Under the pieces are notes generated by a model. It saw only the letters and a list, made by a program, of their open reading frames with translations, did not search any database and was not told where the DNA came from. DNA of 64,000 nt from Microbacterium sp. VKM Ac-2870. GTDB taxonomy: Bacteria; Actinomycetota; Actinomycetes; Actinomycetales; Microbacteriaceae. The translations under genes were made by a program, and so were the position numbers. The stretch is from NCBI RefSeq assembly GCF_015350795.1, contig NZ_JADKSH010000005.1, positions 1 through 64,000 on the forward strand. The letters run 5' to 3'. Position 1 is the stretch's first letter. Each line of letters begins with the position of its first letter. Positions 52,792 to 62,326 of the stretch are shown piece after piece.

Positions 52792-53919
52792 GTGAAGCTC
52801 ACCCGTATCTCCCAGCTGGGCGCGATCGCGGCCGTCGCCGCCATCGCCCTCACGGGCTGCGCGTCGTCCGGCGGCAACACGCCGGCCTCGAGCGCGAGCC
52901 CCTCCGCCACCAGCTCCGACGTCGCCTTCCAGATCGACCCGACCCTGGCCGGCACCATCACCGCGGGCGGCTCGAGCGCTCAGTCGAACGCGCAGGCCGC
53001 GTGGACCACCGCCTACAACGCGACCGCCAAGAGCGTCGTCATCAACTACGACAAGTCGCAGGGCTCCGGAGGCGGCGTCACCAACTTCCTGAGCGGTGCG
53101 TACGACTTCGCCGGCTCCGACTCGCCGCTCAACGCCGATCAGACCACCCAGTCCAAGGCGCTGTGCACCGAGGGTGGCATCAACATCCCGATCTACCTCG
53201 ACGGTGTCGCGATCATCTTCAACGTCCCCGGTGTCACCAAGCTTCAGCTGAGCGGCGAGACGATCGCCAAGATCTTCGCTCTGCAGATCACCGACTGGTC
53301 CGACCCGGCCATCACGAAGGACAACGGCACGGCCCTGCCCGCCGGCGCGATCACCACGGTGGCGCGCTCGGACGGCTCCGGCACGACGCAGAACTTCACC
53401 AACTACCTCGCCGCCACGCAGAAGTCGGTCTGGACCTTCCCCGCGGGTAAGGACTGGCCGGTTGAGGGCAACGTGTCGAAGCAGAAGGGCGGCTCGGGCG
53501 TCGTCGAGGCCGTGAAGGCCGGCTCCGGCACCATCGGCTACGCCGACCACTCCGCCATCGGTAGCCTGAACGCTGCCTCGATCGTCACCAACGGCACGGC
53601 CGTCGCGTACAGCGGCGACGCTGTCTCGAAGACCTTCGAAGCCGCCGCGGTCGACAACTCGAACGGCGTCCCCGGCGACCTGTCGAAGAAGTTCGACTAC
53701 ACCAAGCTGACGGCGGACTCGTACCCGATCCCGCTGGTCTCCTACGCTGTCGTCTGCTCCACGTTCAAGGACGCCAAGCAGGCCAAGCTCGTGACGTCGT
53801 ACCTCGGCTTCGTGACCAGCTCGCTCGGCCAGTCGGTCGCCGAGAAGAACGCCGGCTCGGCGCCGCTTCCCGCGTCGGTCCTCGCGGCCGCCGCGAAGAC
53901 GCTCGCCGCGATCAAGTAA
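52792..53919 (+). CDS. pstS: Phosphate-binding lipoprotein PstS
   Basis: A 375-residue high-affinity phosphate receptor. The lipobox is IALTGC (Cys at about 23). The phosphate-binding loops AGGSSAQSNA, DFAGSDSPL and ARSDGSGTTQNFTNYL are all present. GTG start at 52792 with AAGGA upstream. It delivers phosphate to PstCA and is normally made in excess; a hairpin after the gene may set that ratio. Confidence 0.94.
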   Translation: MKLTRISQLGAIAAVAAIALTGCASSGGNTPASSASPSATSSDVAFQIDPTLAGTITAGGSSAQSNAQAAWTTAYNATAKSVVINYDKSQGSGGGVTNFLSGAYDFAGSDSPLNADQTTQSKALCTEGGINIPIYLDGVAIIFNVPGVTKLQLSGETIAKIFALQITDWSDPAITKDNGTALPAGAITTVARSDGSGTTQNFTNYLAATQKSVWTFPAGKDWPVEGNVSKQKGGSGVVEAVKAGSGTIGYADHSAIGSLNAASIVTNGTAVAYSGDAVSKTFEAAAVDNSNGVPGDLSKKFDYTKLTADSYPIPLVSYAVVCSTFKDAKQAKLVTSYLGFVTSSLGQSVAEKNAGSAPLPASVLAAAAKTLAAIK

Positions 53920-53931
53920 TACCCTCGTCCT

Positions 53932-53969
53932 GGTCCGGTCTGCGCAGCGTGAGCCGCGTAGACCGGACC
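53932..53969 (+). other. Intra-operon hairpin after pstS
   Basis: A 14-bp stem (53932-53945 with 53956-53969, one G-T wobble) and a 10-base loop, 12 bases after the pstS stop. A second small hairpin follows (TCGTCGAT / ATCGACGA, 53983-54004). Such structures give partial termination or RNA stability, so pstS exceeds pstCAB. Confidence 0.6.
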
Positions 53970-54090
53970 TGGCTGAGCAGGGTCGTCGATTTTCGGATCG
54001 ACGATCCCGCTGAGCCGGACATCAGCCCGGACTCTGCGATCTTCCCGACCCGAGGAGAACACATGACCCTGCCCGACCTGGGGGTTCGTC

Positions 54091-55092
54091 GTGGCTGACG
54101 TCGCCACCGCACCCGCGCAGAAGCCGGCATCCAACATCGTCGGCAAGCGTCGCGCCGGCGATTCCGTGTTCCTCGGCTTGTCGACCACGGCTGCCGTGTC
54201 GATCATGATCATCCTCGCCGGCGTCGCCATCTTCCTGATACTCAAGGGCCTGCCCGCCATCACCGCGAACTGGGGCGAGGGCGACCTGGCCGGCTACCAG
54301 AACAAGAACTGGTCGAGCTTCTGGGACTACGTCGCCCCGCTGCTGTGGGGAAGCATCTGGGCCGCGCTCATCGCGATGGTGCTCGGCACTCCGGTGGCGA
54401 TCGGTATCGCGCTGTTCATCTCGCACTACGCGCCGCGGCGCATCGCCGGCTTCCTCGGGTACATCATCGATCTGCTGGCCGCGGTGCCCTCCATCGTGTT
54501 CGGGCTCTGGGGCATCATCGTCATGCGCCCGCTGCTGCTGCCGCTCGCGGACTTCCTCAACGAGTATTTCGGCTGGATCCCCCTGTTCCAGGGTCCGGTG
54601 TCGAGCACCGGGTCGACCATGCTCGCCGGTGGTGTCGTGCTCGCCGTGATGATCCTGCCGATCGTCACCTCCATCACCCGGGAGATCTTCCTGCAGACCC
54701 CGCGCCTGCATGAAGAGGCAGCCCTTGCGCTCGGCGCGACGCGGTGGGAGATGGTACGTCTGGCCGTCATCCCCTACGCCCGCAACGGCATGGTGTCGGC
54801 CACGCTGCTCGGACTGGGTCGCGCCCTCGGCGAGACGATGGCGATCGCCCTCATCATCTCCCCCAGCCTGATCTTCTCGGTCGCACTGCTCACCGACGGC
54901 TACAACTCGCAGACGATCGCCGCCAACATCGCCCTGAACTTCCCGATCGCCACTGACCTGCAGCGCTCCGCCCTCATCGGCACGGGCCTCATGCTGTTCG
55001 TCGTCTCGCTCGCCGTGAACATGCTCGCCCGGTACATCATCGGAGCGACTGGTCCCGGAGCGAAGGGCCGCAAGAGAGGAAAGCGCTCGTGA
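54091..55092 (+). CDS. pstC: Phosphate ABC transporter permease PstC
   Basis: A 333-residue permease with six main helices. The EAA loop is EEAALALGATRWEMVRLAVI. GTG start at 54091. A PstS-interacting extracellular loop lies between helices one and two. It overlaps pstA by four bases. Confidence 0.93.
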   Translation: MADVATAPAQKPASNIVGKRRAGDSVFLGLSTTAAVSIMIILAGVAIFLILKGLPAITANWGEGDLAGYQNKNWSSFWDYVAPLLWGSIWAALIAMVLGTPVAIGIALFISHYAPRRIAGFLGYIIDLLAAVPSIVFGLWGIIVMRPLLLPLADFLNEYFGWIPLFQGPVSSTGSTMLAGGVVLAVMILPIVTSITREIFLQTPRLHEEAALALGATRWEMVRLAVIPYARNGMVSATLLGLGRALGETMAIALIISPSLIFSVALLTDGYNSQTIAANIALNFPIATDLQRSALIGTGLMLFVVSLAVNMLARYIIGATGPGAKGRKRGKRS

Positions 55093-56189
55093 CCGAGCTG
55101 ACCACGCCCTCGGCCGCTGTGTCGACGCCTCCCCTCTCGCTCACGAGCGGACAGCTGCCGCGGTTCATCGAACCCATCGTGCTGGCCGTCTCGCTCGTCG
55201 TTATCGCCGCACTGCAGCTCGTTCTCGGCGGCTTCAACGTCGCGACCTGGCTCGTCTTCAGCGCCGCGGTCTACCTGATCGCGATCGGCGTGTTCTCTGC
55301 CATCGTCGAGGGTCGCCGTAAGTCGACAGACCGCGTGATCCGCGGCCTCGTGACCACCGCGTTCATTCTCGCGGTCGCCCCGCTCGTCTCGACTCTGTGG
55401 ACCGTGTTCTCCAAGGGCATGGGCGTCATGTCGTGGGACTTCCTCACCAAGGTCGGCGGCACCACCTTCGATCCCAACACGCTCGCCGTGGTGTCGACCC
55501 CCGGCGCCCTCCAGGCGGTCGTCGGCACCCTGATCATCACCGGTATCGCGGCGCTCATCTCGGTGCCGATCGGCATCCTGGCGGCGGTTTACCTGGTCGA
55601 GTACGCCCAGCCGAACAACCCACTCCGACGGGCCATCACATTCCTGGTCGACGTGATGACCGGCATCCCGTCGATCGTTGCCGGTCTGTTCGCGTTCTCA
55701 CTGTTCGCACTGATCGTCGGGCCCAAGGCGTTCAGCGGCTTCTCGGCATCCATCGCCCTCTGCGTGCTGATGATCCCGATCGTCATCCGCTCCACCGAGG
55801 AGATGCTGCGCCTGGTGCCCGAAGACCTGCGCGAAGCGTCGTTCGCCCTGGGCGTGCCTCGGTCGATCACGATCATCAAGGTCGTGCTGCGCACCGCGGC
55901 GAGCGGCATCATCACCGGCGTCGTGCTGGCCGTCGCCCGCGTCATCGGCGAGACCGCCCCGATCTTCATCGCGGCGAGCTTCACCGACAACTTCAACTCC
56001 GACCCGTTCAGCGGCCCCATGCAGACCCTCCCCGTCATGGCCTACACGGCCTACAGCTTCCCGGGGCAGGACATCGACGCGTCGCAGGCCCAGGCCTGGG
56101 GTGCCGCGCTGCTGCTGGTCATCCTCGTCGTCATCTTCAACCTGATCGCCCGGATCGTCGCGATGGTTTTCGCGCCGAAGGCACGCTAA
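55089..56189 (+). CDS. pstA: Phosphate ABC transporter permease PstA
   Basis: A 366-residue permease. The EAA loop is REASFALGVPRSITIIKVVL. Two extra N-terminal hydrophobic segments (about 28-50 and 53-75) precede the six-helix core, common in actinobacterial PstA. GTG start at 55089, four-base overlap with pstC. Confidence 0.93.
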   Translation: MTELTTPSAAVSTPPLSLTSGQLPRFIEPIVLAVSLVVIAALQLVLGGFNVATWLVFSAAVYLIAIGVFSAIVEGRRKSTDRVIRGLVTTAFILAVAPLVSTLWTVFSKGMGVMSWDFLTKVGGTTFDPNTLAVVSTPGALQAVVGTLIITGIAALISVPIGILAAVYLVEYAQPNNPLRRAITFLVDVMTGIPSIVAGLFAFSLFALIVGPKAFSGFSASIALCVLMIPIVIRSTEEMLRLVPEDLREASFALGVPRSITIIKVVLRTAASGIITGVVLAVARVIGETAPIFIAASFTDNFNSDPFSGPMQTLPVMAYTAYSFPGQDIDASQAQAWGAALLLVILVVIFNLIARIVAMVFAPKAR

Positions 56190-56204
56190 GCAAGGAAGGC
56201 ACCA

Positions 56205-56984
56205 GTGTCCAAGCGCATCGAAGTCGAAAACCTCAACGTCTACTACAGCGATTTCCTCGCCGTCGAAGGCGTCTCCATGGAGATCGAGCCGCGCGCCGTC
56301 ACGGCGTTCATCGGCCCCTCCGGCTGCGGGAAGTCCACGTTCCTGCGCACGCTCAACCGCATGCACGAAGTGATTCCGGGAGCGCGCGTCGAGGGCAAGG
56401 TCCTGGTCGACGGCGATGACCTGTACGGCCCCGGGGTCGACCCGGTGCTCGTGCGCCGTCACGTCGGTATGGTCTTCCAGCGGCCCAACCCGTTCCCCAC
56501 GATGTCGATCAAGGAGAACGTGCTGGCGGGCGTCAAGCTGAACAACAAGCGCATCTCCAAGAGCGACGCCGACGCCCTGGTCGAGCGTTCGCTGCAGGGT
56601 GCCAACCTCTGGAACGAGGTCAAGGACCGCCTCGACAAGCCGGGCGCCGGCCTGTCGGGTGGACAGCAGCAGCGTCTGTGCATCGCCCGCGCCATCGCGG
56701 TGTCGCCCGATGTTCTGCTGATGGACGAGCCGTGCTCCGCGCTCGACCCGATCTCGACGTTCGCGATCGAGGAGCTCATCCAGGAGTTGAAGACGGAGTA
56801 CACGATCGTCATCGTGACCCACAACATGCAGCAGGCATCGCGTGTGTCTGACAAGACGGCGTTCTTCAACATCGCCGGCACCGGCAAGCCCGGAAAGCTC
56901 ATCGAGTACAACAACACCGACACGATTTTCACCGCACCATCGGTGCAGGCCACCGAAGACTACGTCTCTGGCCGCTTCGGGTAA
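56205..56984 (+). CDS. pstB: Phosphate ABC transporter ATPase PstB
   Basis: A 259-residue ATPase. Walker [11 protein letters not shown]-loop [17 protein letters not shown] (the PstB-specific form), signature [14 protein letters not shown], Walker [14 protein letters not shown], and [17 protein letters not shown] start at 56205, 15 bases after pstA. End of the pst operon. Confidence 0.95.
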   Translation: MSKRIEVENLNVYYSDFLAVEGVSMEIEPRAVTAFIGPSGCGKSTFLRTLNRMHEVIPGARVEGKVLVDGDDLYGPGVDPVLVRRHVGMVFQRPNPFPTMSIKENVLAGVKLNNKRISKSDADALVERSLQGANLWNEVKDRLDKPGAGLSGGQQQRLCIARAIAVSPDVLLMDEPCSALDPISTFAIEELIQELKTEYTIVIVTHNMQQASRVSDKTAFFNIAGTGKPGKLIEYNNTDTIFTAPSVQATEDYVSGRFG

Positions 56985-57202
56985 GCCGCGGCGCCGCAAG
57001 AGCCAGCACCCGAACTGCAAGGGTTTCTTGGCGACACGCCGTTGGCCGCGGCAAACTCAGCGTGTGTCGCCGCAGGCGCCTTGTCGTTCTGTTCGTGCCC
57101 GTGAACGGCGTCGGCTCCTGCACAGCCGGCGCGGAAAAGACCCTGTCCACGGATGCCGCCGCACGCGCCGCCTGCGATCTCCGCGGCGTTCAGGGTATCG
57201 GC

Positions 57203-58075
57203 ATGTGCGATGGACCTCCGGCCGTGTTCACGACGGCGCAACTACTCGGCACCGGGATGTCGCGAGCGCAACTGCGCACTCAGCTGACGGCGGGCGTCCT
57301 GGAGCGTCGACGCCGCGGCGTGTATACGGGCGCGGGCTCGTGCCCGGACGCCTCAGCCGTTGCCGCGCACGGCGGGCGGCTCGCCTGCGTTTCGGCTGCA
57401 CGGCACCTGGGCCTGTGGGTACTGACCGCCGACGTGCGCACCCACGTCTGGCTCTGCGATGGCCAGCGGACCTATCATCCGGACGCCTGCGAGTGCGTCG
57501 AACACTGGGATGACGGACCGCTCGGAGCACCCGGGACGACCCCCTCGATGCCCCGCCTCCTCCTCCAGATCGCGCGGTGCCAGGGCATCGAAGAGTTCTT
57601 CGTGGTGCTGGAGTCGGCGATGCGACGGGGAATGCTCGACGAACAGGGCCGACGTTGGTTGTCTCGACGCGGCAATGCCGACGTGCACGAGGCATTGTCG
57701 CTCGCTCGCGACGATGCCGACAGCGGACTCGAGTCACTGCTGCGCTGGCGGCTCCGTCACCTTCGACTGCCGGTGAGAACACAGCAGCGCGTGGTGGGCG
57801 TCGGAACCGTCGACGCACTCATCGGTGATCGGCTTCTCATCGAGACCGATGGAGTCGACAATCACGATGGCGCCTCCCATCGCCACAAGGACCTCGTCCG
57901 CGATGCGAACGCCGCGATCTGGGGCTTCGTCACACTCCGCTTCGACTACGCGATGATCGTGCACGACTGGCCCCTCGTGGAGGCGGCGATCCGCGGCGCG
58001 CTCGCCACGCTCGCGCAGACGACGGGGCGCGGGCTCGCACCGAACCGCAAGCCCCCGCGGGCGACGCGCCGGTGA
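57203..58075 (+). CDS. DUF559-type (Vsr-like nuclease fold) protein with N-terminal winged helix
   Basis: A 290-residue protein. The N-terminal part (VFTTAQLLGTGMSRAQLRTQ, RRRRGVYTG) is an AbiEi-like winged helix. The C-terminal DUF559 region (VGVGTVDALIGDRLLIETDG, WGFVTLRFDYAMIVHDW) has the D...E acidic pair of the Vsr/PD-(D/E)XK fold. Such proteins are very common in actinobacteria, with no proven function. ATG 57203 chosen because the domain begins there. Confidence 0.75.
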   Translation: MCDGPPAVFTTAQLLGTGMSRAQLRTQLTAGVLERRRRGVYTGAGSCPDASAVAAHGGRLACVSAARHLGLWVLTADVRTHVWLCDGQRTYHPDACECVEHWDDGPLGAPGTTPSMPRLLLQIARCQGIEEFFVVLESAMRRGMLDEQGRRWLSRRGNADVHEALSLARDDADSGLESLLRWRLRHLRLPVRTQQRVVGVGTVDALIGDRLLIETDGVDNHDGASHRHKDLVRDANAAIWGFVTLRFDYAMIVHDWPLVEAAIRGALATLAQTTGRGLAPNRKPPRATRR

Positions 58076-58161
58076 GAGGCCGCTGGGCGCGGCGTGTCGC
58101 GGTCGATCCCTTGCAGTTCGGTTCCGACGGGGTGGGCAGAAGTCGCCCGGAGCCGAAGCGC

Positions 58162-59046
58162 TCAGTCGCGCGGGCTGAGCAGATAGTCGTTGATGGATGC
58201 CGTGAACGCGGCATCCATCGGCATGTCCACATCGTCGATCGCAGTGATCGGCGCTGCCAGGCGCACGCTCGAGACGAGCCACGCGGCATCCGCGGCAGTC
58301 AGCTCCTCGACGCCGATGGTCACGTACCCGGTGTCGAAGCCGCGCGCCGCGAGGTGCTCGAACAGACTCGACTGCGTGGTGCCGTGCAGGATGCCGGCGT
58401 TCGGCGCAGGGGTGACGAACACGTCACCGCGACGCAGGATGAGCGAGGCGGTGGGCGCCTCCAGGACGAAGCCGTCGCTCGTGGTGAAGATGGCATCGTC
58501 GGCGCCACGGCGATGTGCTTCGCGCAGCGCCGCCATGTTGACGGCGTAGGAGAGCGTCTTGGCGCCGAGCAGCAGCCACGGCGCCCGCGCGGGGATGTCG
58601 AGCGCGTAGCCACGGTCGAGGGTGACCACCCGGATGCCGCGCGTGCGCGCCGTCGAGAAGTCAGCGGCCGGTGCGGCCGTGACCCACGCGGTCGGGGTGG
58701 GACCGTGCTCGATGCCGCGGCTGAGGATCAGCTTGATGACGCACTCCCCCGCGCCGCATGCGGCGGCGGCGAGCGCGACGGCCTGGCGCCACTGTTCGGC
58801 GTGGGGCTCGGGCAGATCGCAGAGGTACGCAGAATGGGCCAGCCGAGCGAGATGAGCCTCGACCTCCTGCGCGTGTCCATCGACGACGCCGATGGACTCG
58901 AAGATGCCGTCGCCGCGCTGCGTACTCAGCTCGCCGACGGTGAGCGCCGGCGCCGCCGGGTCGACCTCGGTGAAGGTGGCAGCGAAGTCGGAGCGGCCGT
59001 CGGCGGAGTCGGCGGGATCGATCATCAGTGCGAAGTGCCAGGCCAT
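58162..59046 (-). CDS. pabC: Class IV aminotransferase, probable aminodeoxychorismate lyase
   Basis: A 294-residue PLP enzyme of fold type IV. The cofactor Lys is in LLLGAKTLSYAVNMAAL. RGDGIFESIGVVDG is near the N-terminus and FVLEAPTASLIL in the middle. PabC makes p-aminobenzoate for folate; a D-amino-acid or branched-chain aminotransferase is the alternative. It stands alone here. Confidence 0.8.
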   Translation of the reverse strand: MAWHFALMIDPADSADGRSDFAATFTEVDPAAPALTVGELSTQRGDGIFESIGVVDGHAQEVEAHLARLAHSAYLCDLPEPHAEQWRQAVALAAAACGAGECVIKLILSRGIEHGPTPTAWVTAAPAADFSTARTRGIRVVTLDRGYALDIPARAPWLLLGAKTLSYAVNMAALREAHRRGADDAIFTTSDGFVLEAPTASLILRRGDVFVTPAPNAGILHGTTQSSLFEHLAARGFDTGYVTIGVEELTAADAAWLVSSVRLAAPITAIDDVDMPMDAAFTASINDYLLSPRD

Positions 59047-59105
59047 GCACCGAGCCTAGACCCGCGGGAATAGCCCGCAGAGGCGGTCCGTTACACTGGT
59101 CGAGT

Positions 59106-59180
59106 CGGGCCGCAGTAACCCCGGGCTCCAATATTTGCCGCTCCGAGCGGCCTTCCGCCGAGAGGCGTTTCTGCGGCCCG
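59106..59180 (+). ncRNA. Candidate small structured RNA between minus-strand genes
   Basis: CGGGCCGCAG (59106-59115) pairs perfectly with CTGCGGCCCG (59171-59180). Inside are a second hairpin GCCGCTC/GAGCGGC (59137-59151) and a small GCC-GAGA-GGC. A TACACT -10 lies at 59092-59097, and a T-rich tract (CTTCTCTTTTCT) follows at about 59184-59195. No coding frame is supported. I cannot match it to a known RNA; it lacks the SRP GGAAG-type loop and tmRNA ends. A terminator-like inverted repeat is the alternative. Confidence 0.4.
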
Positions 59181-59250
59181 GCACTTCTCTTTTCTGGGCC
59201 ACCCCGCTCGGGGAGCGAGCGCAGCACATCGAAACGCGCCGCATCACAGG

Positions 59251-59889
59251 TCAGGTCAGCGCTTCGCGCCGCCACAGTCCCGCACACGCCGTGAGGTCTC
59301 CGGCGTACGTGTCCAGACGCAGGGCCCGCGTGGTGAACGTGCTCGCCCGCTCCGGCTCTGTCGCGTCGTAATCGTCCGCGAGATCGGCGGCCCCCGCGGC
59401 TTCCACACGGCAGAACGAGGCCGCACGGTCGAGCGCAACGGCGAAGTCTCCGGTGAAGACGCCACGCAGGATCTCGTCGACGAGCGTCATCAGCTCATCC
59501 GGCCCGGCCGGAGTGGGCGCGCCGGCCACGACATCGTCGACCGACTGCAGCACCGCGCGACCGCGCTGGTACAGCAACGCCGCCGTGGCGGCATCGTCGC
59601 GCACCATCAGCTGCAGCAGATAGAGGCGCCACAAAGTTCCGGGCAGAGACCGTGCGGGCGAATGAGACCACAACTCGGCGACCGTCTCGAGGCCGTGCGC
59701 ATCGGTGAAGGTGACGAGGCGCTCGACGACGGCATCCGTCGGCTCATTGCGCACGCGCATAAGCAGGGCGGATGCCGTGGCGTGGGCGATGCGTGAGACG
59801 TCGGCCGGGTCGGTGGACCCGTAGCGACGGTCGAACGCGTCCGCGGGTCGACGGACAGGGCGATGGTAGTCCCGGGGGTCGTCGCTCAT
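59251..59889 (-). CDS. Conserved hypothetical helical protein
   Basis: A 212-residue all-helical protein (HATASALLMRVRNEPTDAVV, LWRLYLLQLMVRDDAATAAL, DLADDYDATEPERA). No domain is recognised. Homologues are common in Microbacteriaceae, from memory, with no function. It stands between pabC and rskA. Confidence 0.7.
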   Translation of the reverse strand: MSDDPRDYHRPVRRPADAFDRRYGSTDPADVSRIAHATASALLMRVRNEPTDAVVERLVTFTDAHGLETVAELWSHSPARSLPGTLWRLYLLQLMVRDDAATAALLYQRGRAVLQSVDDVVAGAPTPAGPDELMTLVDEILRGVFTGDFAVALDRAASFCRVEAAGAADLADDYDATEPERASTFTTRALRLDTYAGDLTACAGLWRREALT

Positions 59890-59952
59890 CGTTCCAGGCT
59901 ACCGGTGGCTCTCACCCGCCGGGCCGGCGGTGAGGGGCGCAGACGGGGGCTG

Positions 59953-60747
59953 TCAGGCGGTGGGGATTGCGATCACGGGCTTGGTCGTGGGCTGACCGTC
60001 CGGAGAGCCACCGGCCTGCTCGATCGTGACCGCGATCGTGTCACCGGGTTTCATCGTTCCGCTCAGCTCGGCCGTCGTCTTGGCGCCGGAGGCATCGAAC
60101 GTCCCCGCCGCGATCGGCTGGTCGCCGCGCACGAACCACAGCTCATATGTGCGGTCGTTGGGGATGTCGGGCAAGCCTTCCGCCACCAGGACGACCTTGC
60201 CCACGCTCTGCGACCAGTGCGCCGTTGCGGCGCCGCCCTGGAAGTCGACCTGGGCGGACGACGCGTCGGGGGCGGACTGGATCTGCTCGAGCGCGGTGAC
60301 CGCCGCGGGCGTGCGCCAGAGGTTGCTGACAGCGCCGGTGCCCCATCCGATGCCGACGAGCAGCACGATCGAGGCGACGAGGGCGAACAGCCCGCGGCTC
60401 CATGCACGCCGCTGCACTGTCTGCACCACATCGGTGGGCGGCGCGACGTCTGCGGCGTTGTCGGGGACGTCGGCGGTGTCGGTGGTGTCGGGAACGTCGG
60501 CGTCGGCCTCGATGGCTCGCATCAGCCGTGAGCGCAGATCGACCGGCGGAGCGACGGGTGCGATTGCGTCGGCCAGGATGTCGACCGCTGCCGCGTCGAG
60601 AGCGACGAGGTCGTGCCATTCGGGGTGGTTCGCGAGGGCATGGCGATAGGCGCGCTCGTCGTCAGGTGACAACGCGTTCATCGCGTGTCCTGCCGACAAC
60701 TCGGCGAACTCGTCCGCGCCGATCTCTCGGAACTCGTGGTCGCTCAT
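59953..60747 (-). CDS. rskA: Anti-sigma-K factor RskA
   Basis: A 264-residue membrane protein. The cytoplasmic sigma-binding start has HAMNALSPDDERAYRHAL. One transmembrane helix (GLFALVASIVLLVGIGWGTG) lies at about 120-140, followed by an extracytoplasmic RskA domain (YELWFVRGDQPIAAGTF). Release of SigK is by regulated proteolysis in relatives. It overlaps sigK by four bases. Confidence 0.9.
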   Translation of the reverse strand: MSDHEFREIGADEFAELSAGHAMNALSPDDERAYRHALANHPEWHDLVALDAAAVDILADAIAPVAPPVDLRSRLMRAIEADADVPDTTDTADVPDNAADVAPPTDVVQTVQRRAWSRGLFALVASIVLLVGIGWGTGAVSNLWRTPAAVTALEQIQSAPDASSAQVDFQGGAATAHWSQSVGKVVLVAEGLPDIPNDRTYELWFVRGDQPIAAGTFDASGAKTTAELSGTMKPGDTIAVTIEQAGGSPDGQPTTKPVIAIPTA

Positions 60748-61343
60748 GACGTCACCCCCATCTCCTGCCTCAGGCGCGACAAACCGTCACGCATTCTCGT
60801 TTTGATCGTCCCCAGAGGCGATCCGACCAGTGCGGCGATCTCGCTCTGAGAATATCCGCCGACGTAAGCCAGAAGCAGAGCTTCGCGCTGAGCATCCGGA
60901 AGGGCATCCATCGCTCTCGCCACGCGCCTGCTCTCGATGCGCAGGGCAACCTGTTCGTCGACGCTGTCCTGGCCCGTATTCAGTTCACGCAGACCCGCTT
61001 TCTCGTCGCGTTCTGTGCTGGCGCGTGTCGACCGTACGCGGTCGACCGCACGTCGATGAGCAATCGTGAGGACCCAGGACCGTCCCTGACCCTTGTTCGG
61101 AACGAACCCCGAAGCGGATTGCCACACTTCCAAGAAAACGTCCTGGAGCACTTCTTCGCTGAGAGCGCGGTTGACGAGCACACGCAGGATGAGACCGAAC
61201 GCCCGCGGAGCGAGCATGTCGTAGAGCTGACCGAAGGCGGCGCGGTCACCCGCGGCGGTGCGCACGAGCAACTCACCGGCATGATCTCGCGCCGGTGAGT
61301 CCTCGGGTACGTCCACACCGTCGATGACCATCCCTCTCAGCAT
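60744..61343 (-). CDS. sigK: ECF sigma factor SigK
   Basis: A 199-residue sigma factor. Region 2 (LSEEVLQDVFLEVWQSASGF, RSWVLTIAHRRAVDRVRS) and region 4 (ALPDAQREALLLAYVGGYSQ, EIAALVGSPLGTIKTRMRDG) are complete. The start is ATG 61343 or ATG 61331. It is divergent from a fasciclin lipoprotein gene, as in the mycobacterial sigK-mpt83 regulon. Confidence 0.92.
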   Translation of the reverse strand: MLRGMVIDGVDVPEDSPARDHAGELLVRTAAGDRAAFGQLYDMLAPRAFGLILRVLVNRALSEEVLQDVFLEVWQSASGFVPNKGQGRSWVLTIAHRRAVDRVRSTRASTERDEKAGLRELNTGQDSVDEQVALRIESRRVARAMDALPDAQREALLLAYVGGYSQSEIAALVGSPLGTIKTRMRDGLSRLRQEMGVTS

Positions 61344-61481
61344 GCCTCATCCCCGTCGCTCCTGCGTGCAGCGCGGCCGTCGGCCGTGGACACCGGATCG
61401 CGGCCCTGAGGCGACGCGACTCGACATTTCGCATATAAGGGGGAGGCGATCGGGCGGGCAGAGAGCAGTTCGGACTTTTTC

Positions 61482-61508
61482 CCATCCGATGTCGACGGGG
61501 CTCCGAAG
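61482..61508 (+). promoter_or_regulatory. SigK-type promoter for the fasciclin gene
   Basis: CCATCC at 61482-61487, a 15-base spacer, and CCGAAG at 61503-61508. Mycobacterial SigK promoters have CCATCC at -35 and CCGAAT-like at -10. It lies about 60 bases before the fasciclin start. The match is to a remembered consensus. Confidence 0.55.
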
Positions 61509-61567
61509 GACCTGTCGAGACCGCACCTGGCGGCTCGGCAGGACTACCACCGCACATGGAGGACATC

Positions 61568-62224
61568 ATGCTCAGCAGCACGAAGAAGATCACCGCAGCC
61601 CTCACGCTCGCCCTCGCCGGCGCATTCGCTCTGTCGGCGTGTTCGTCGGGAGCGTCGACGCCCGCCGCGACCACGCCGCCCGCCATGAGCCAGGAGACCA
61701 AGACGGCGTCGCCCACCGCCATGGACCCGGCCGCGAACCTCGTCGGTGCCGGTTGCGCCGACTACGCGAAGTCGGTTCCGTCGGGCGCGGGTTCGGTCGC
61801 GGGCATGTCGAAGGATCCCGTGGCCGTGGCCGCGTCGAACAACCCGCTGCTGACGACCCTCACCGCCGCGGTGAGCGGCAAGCTCAACCCCGACGTCAAC
61901 CTGGTCGACACCCTGAACGGCAGCCAGTTCACCGTCTTCGCTCCCGTCGACTCGGCGTTCGGCAAGATCGACGCGGCGACCATCGACTCCCTGAAGACTG
62001 ACAGCGCCACACTGACCAAGATCCTCACGTACCACGTGGTCCCCGGCCAGCTCGCCCCGTCGCAGATCGACGGCACGCACAAGACGGTCCAGGGCGGCGA
62101 CGTCACCGTCACCGGCTCGGGAGACAACATCATGGTCAACGGTGCCAAGGTCATCTGCGGTGGCGTCCAGACGGCGAACGCGACCGTCTACCTCATCGAC
62201 ACCGTTCTGATGCCCACCAACTGA
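61568..62224 (+). CDS. Fasciclin-domain lipoprotein (MPT83-like)
   Basis: A 218-residue surface lipoprotein. The lipobox is ALSAC (Cys at about 25). A linker precedes one fasciclin FAS1 domain (about 95-218) with [15 protein letters not shown] and [14 protein letters not shown]. It is an adhesion/structural protein; mycobacterial MPT70/MPT83 are SigK targets. ATG 61568 is preferred over the in-frame ATG 61556 because GGAGG falls at 61558-61562. A strong hairpin follows. Confidence 0.88.
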   Translation: MLSSTKKITAALTLALAGAFALSACSSGASTPAATTPPAMSQETKTASPTAMDPAANLVGAGCADYAKSVPSGAGSVAGMSKDPVAVAASNNPLLTTLTAAVSGKLNPDVNLVDTLNGSQFTVFAPVDSAFGKIDAATIDSLKTDSATLTKILTYHVVPGQLAPSQIDGTHKTVQGGDVTVTGSGDNIMVNGAKVICGGVQTANATVYLIDTVLMPTN

Positions 62225-62246
62225 TCGCTTTCCCAGACCCCCCGGG

Positions 62247-62281
62247 CGAGACCGCCGGCGCTTTCCGCGCCGGCGGTCTCG
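62247..62281 (+). terminator. Strong hairpin terminator after fasciclin gene
   Basis: A perfect 15-bp stem (62247-62261 with 62267-62281) and a TTTCC loop, 23 bases after the stop codon. Confidence 0.8.
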
Positions 62282-62326
62282 TCGCGTGCGGGCAGTGTCG
62301 TCGGGGACGCTACGCTGGAGAGACAG

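Noticed and set aside
59106-59180. Signal-recognition-particle RNA or tmRNA
   Set aside because: The conserved SRP apical sequence and the tmRNA tRNA-like ends are absent.
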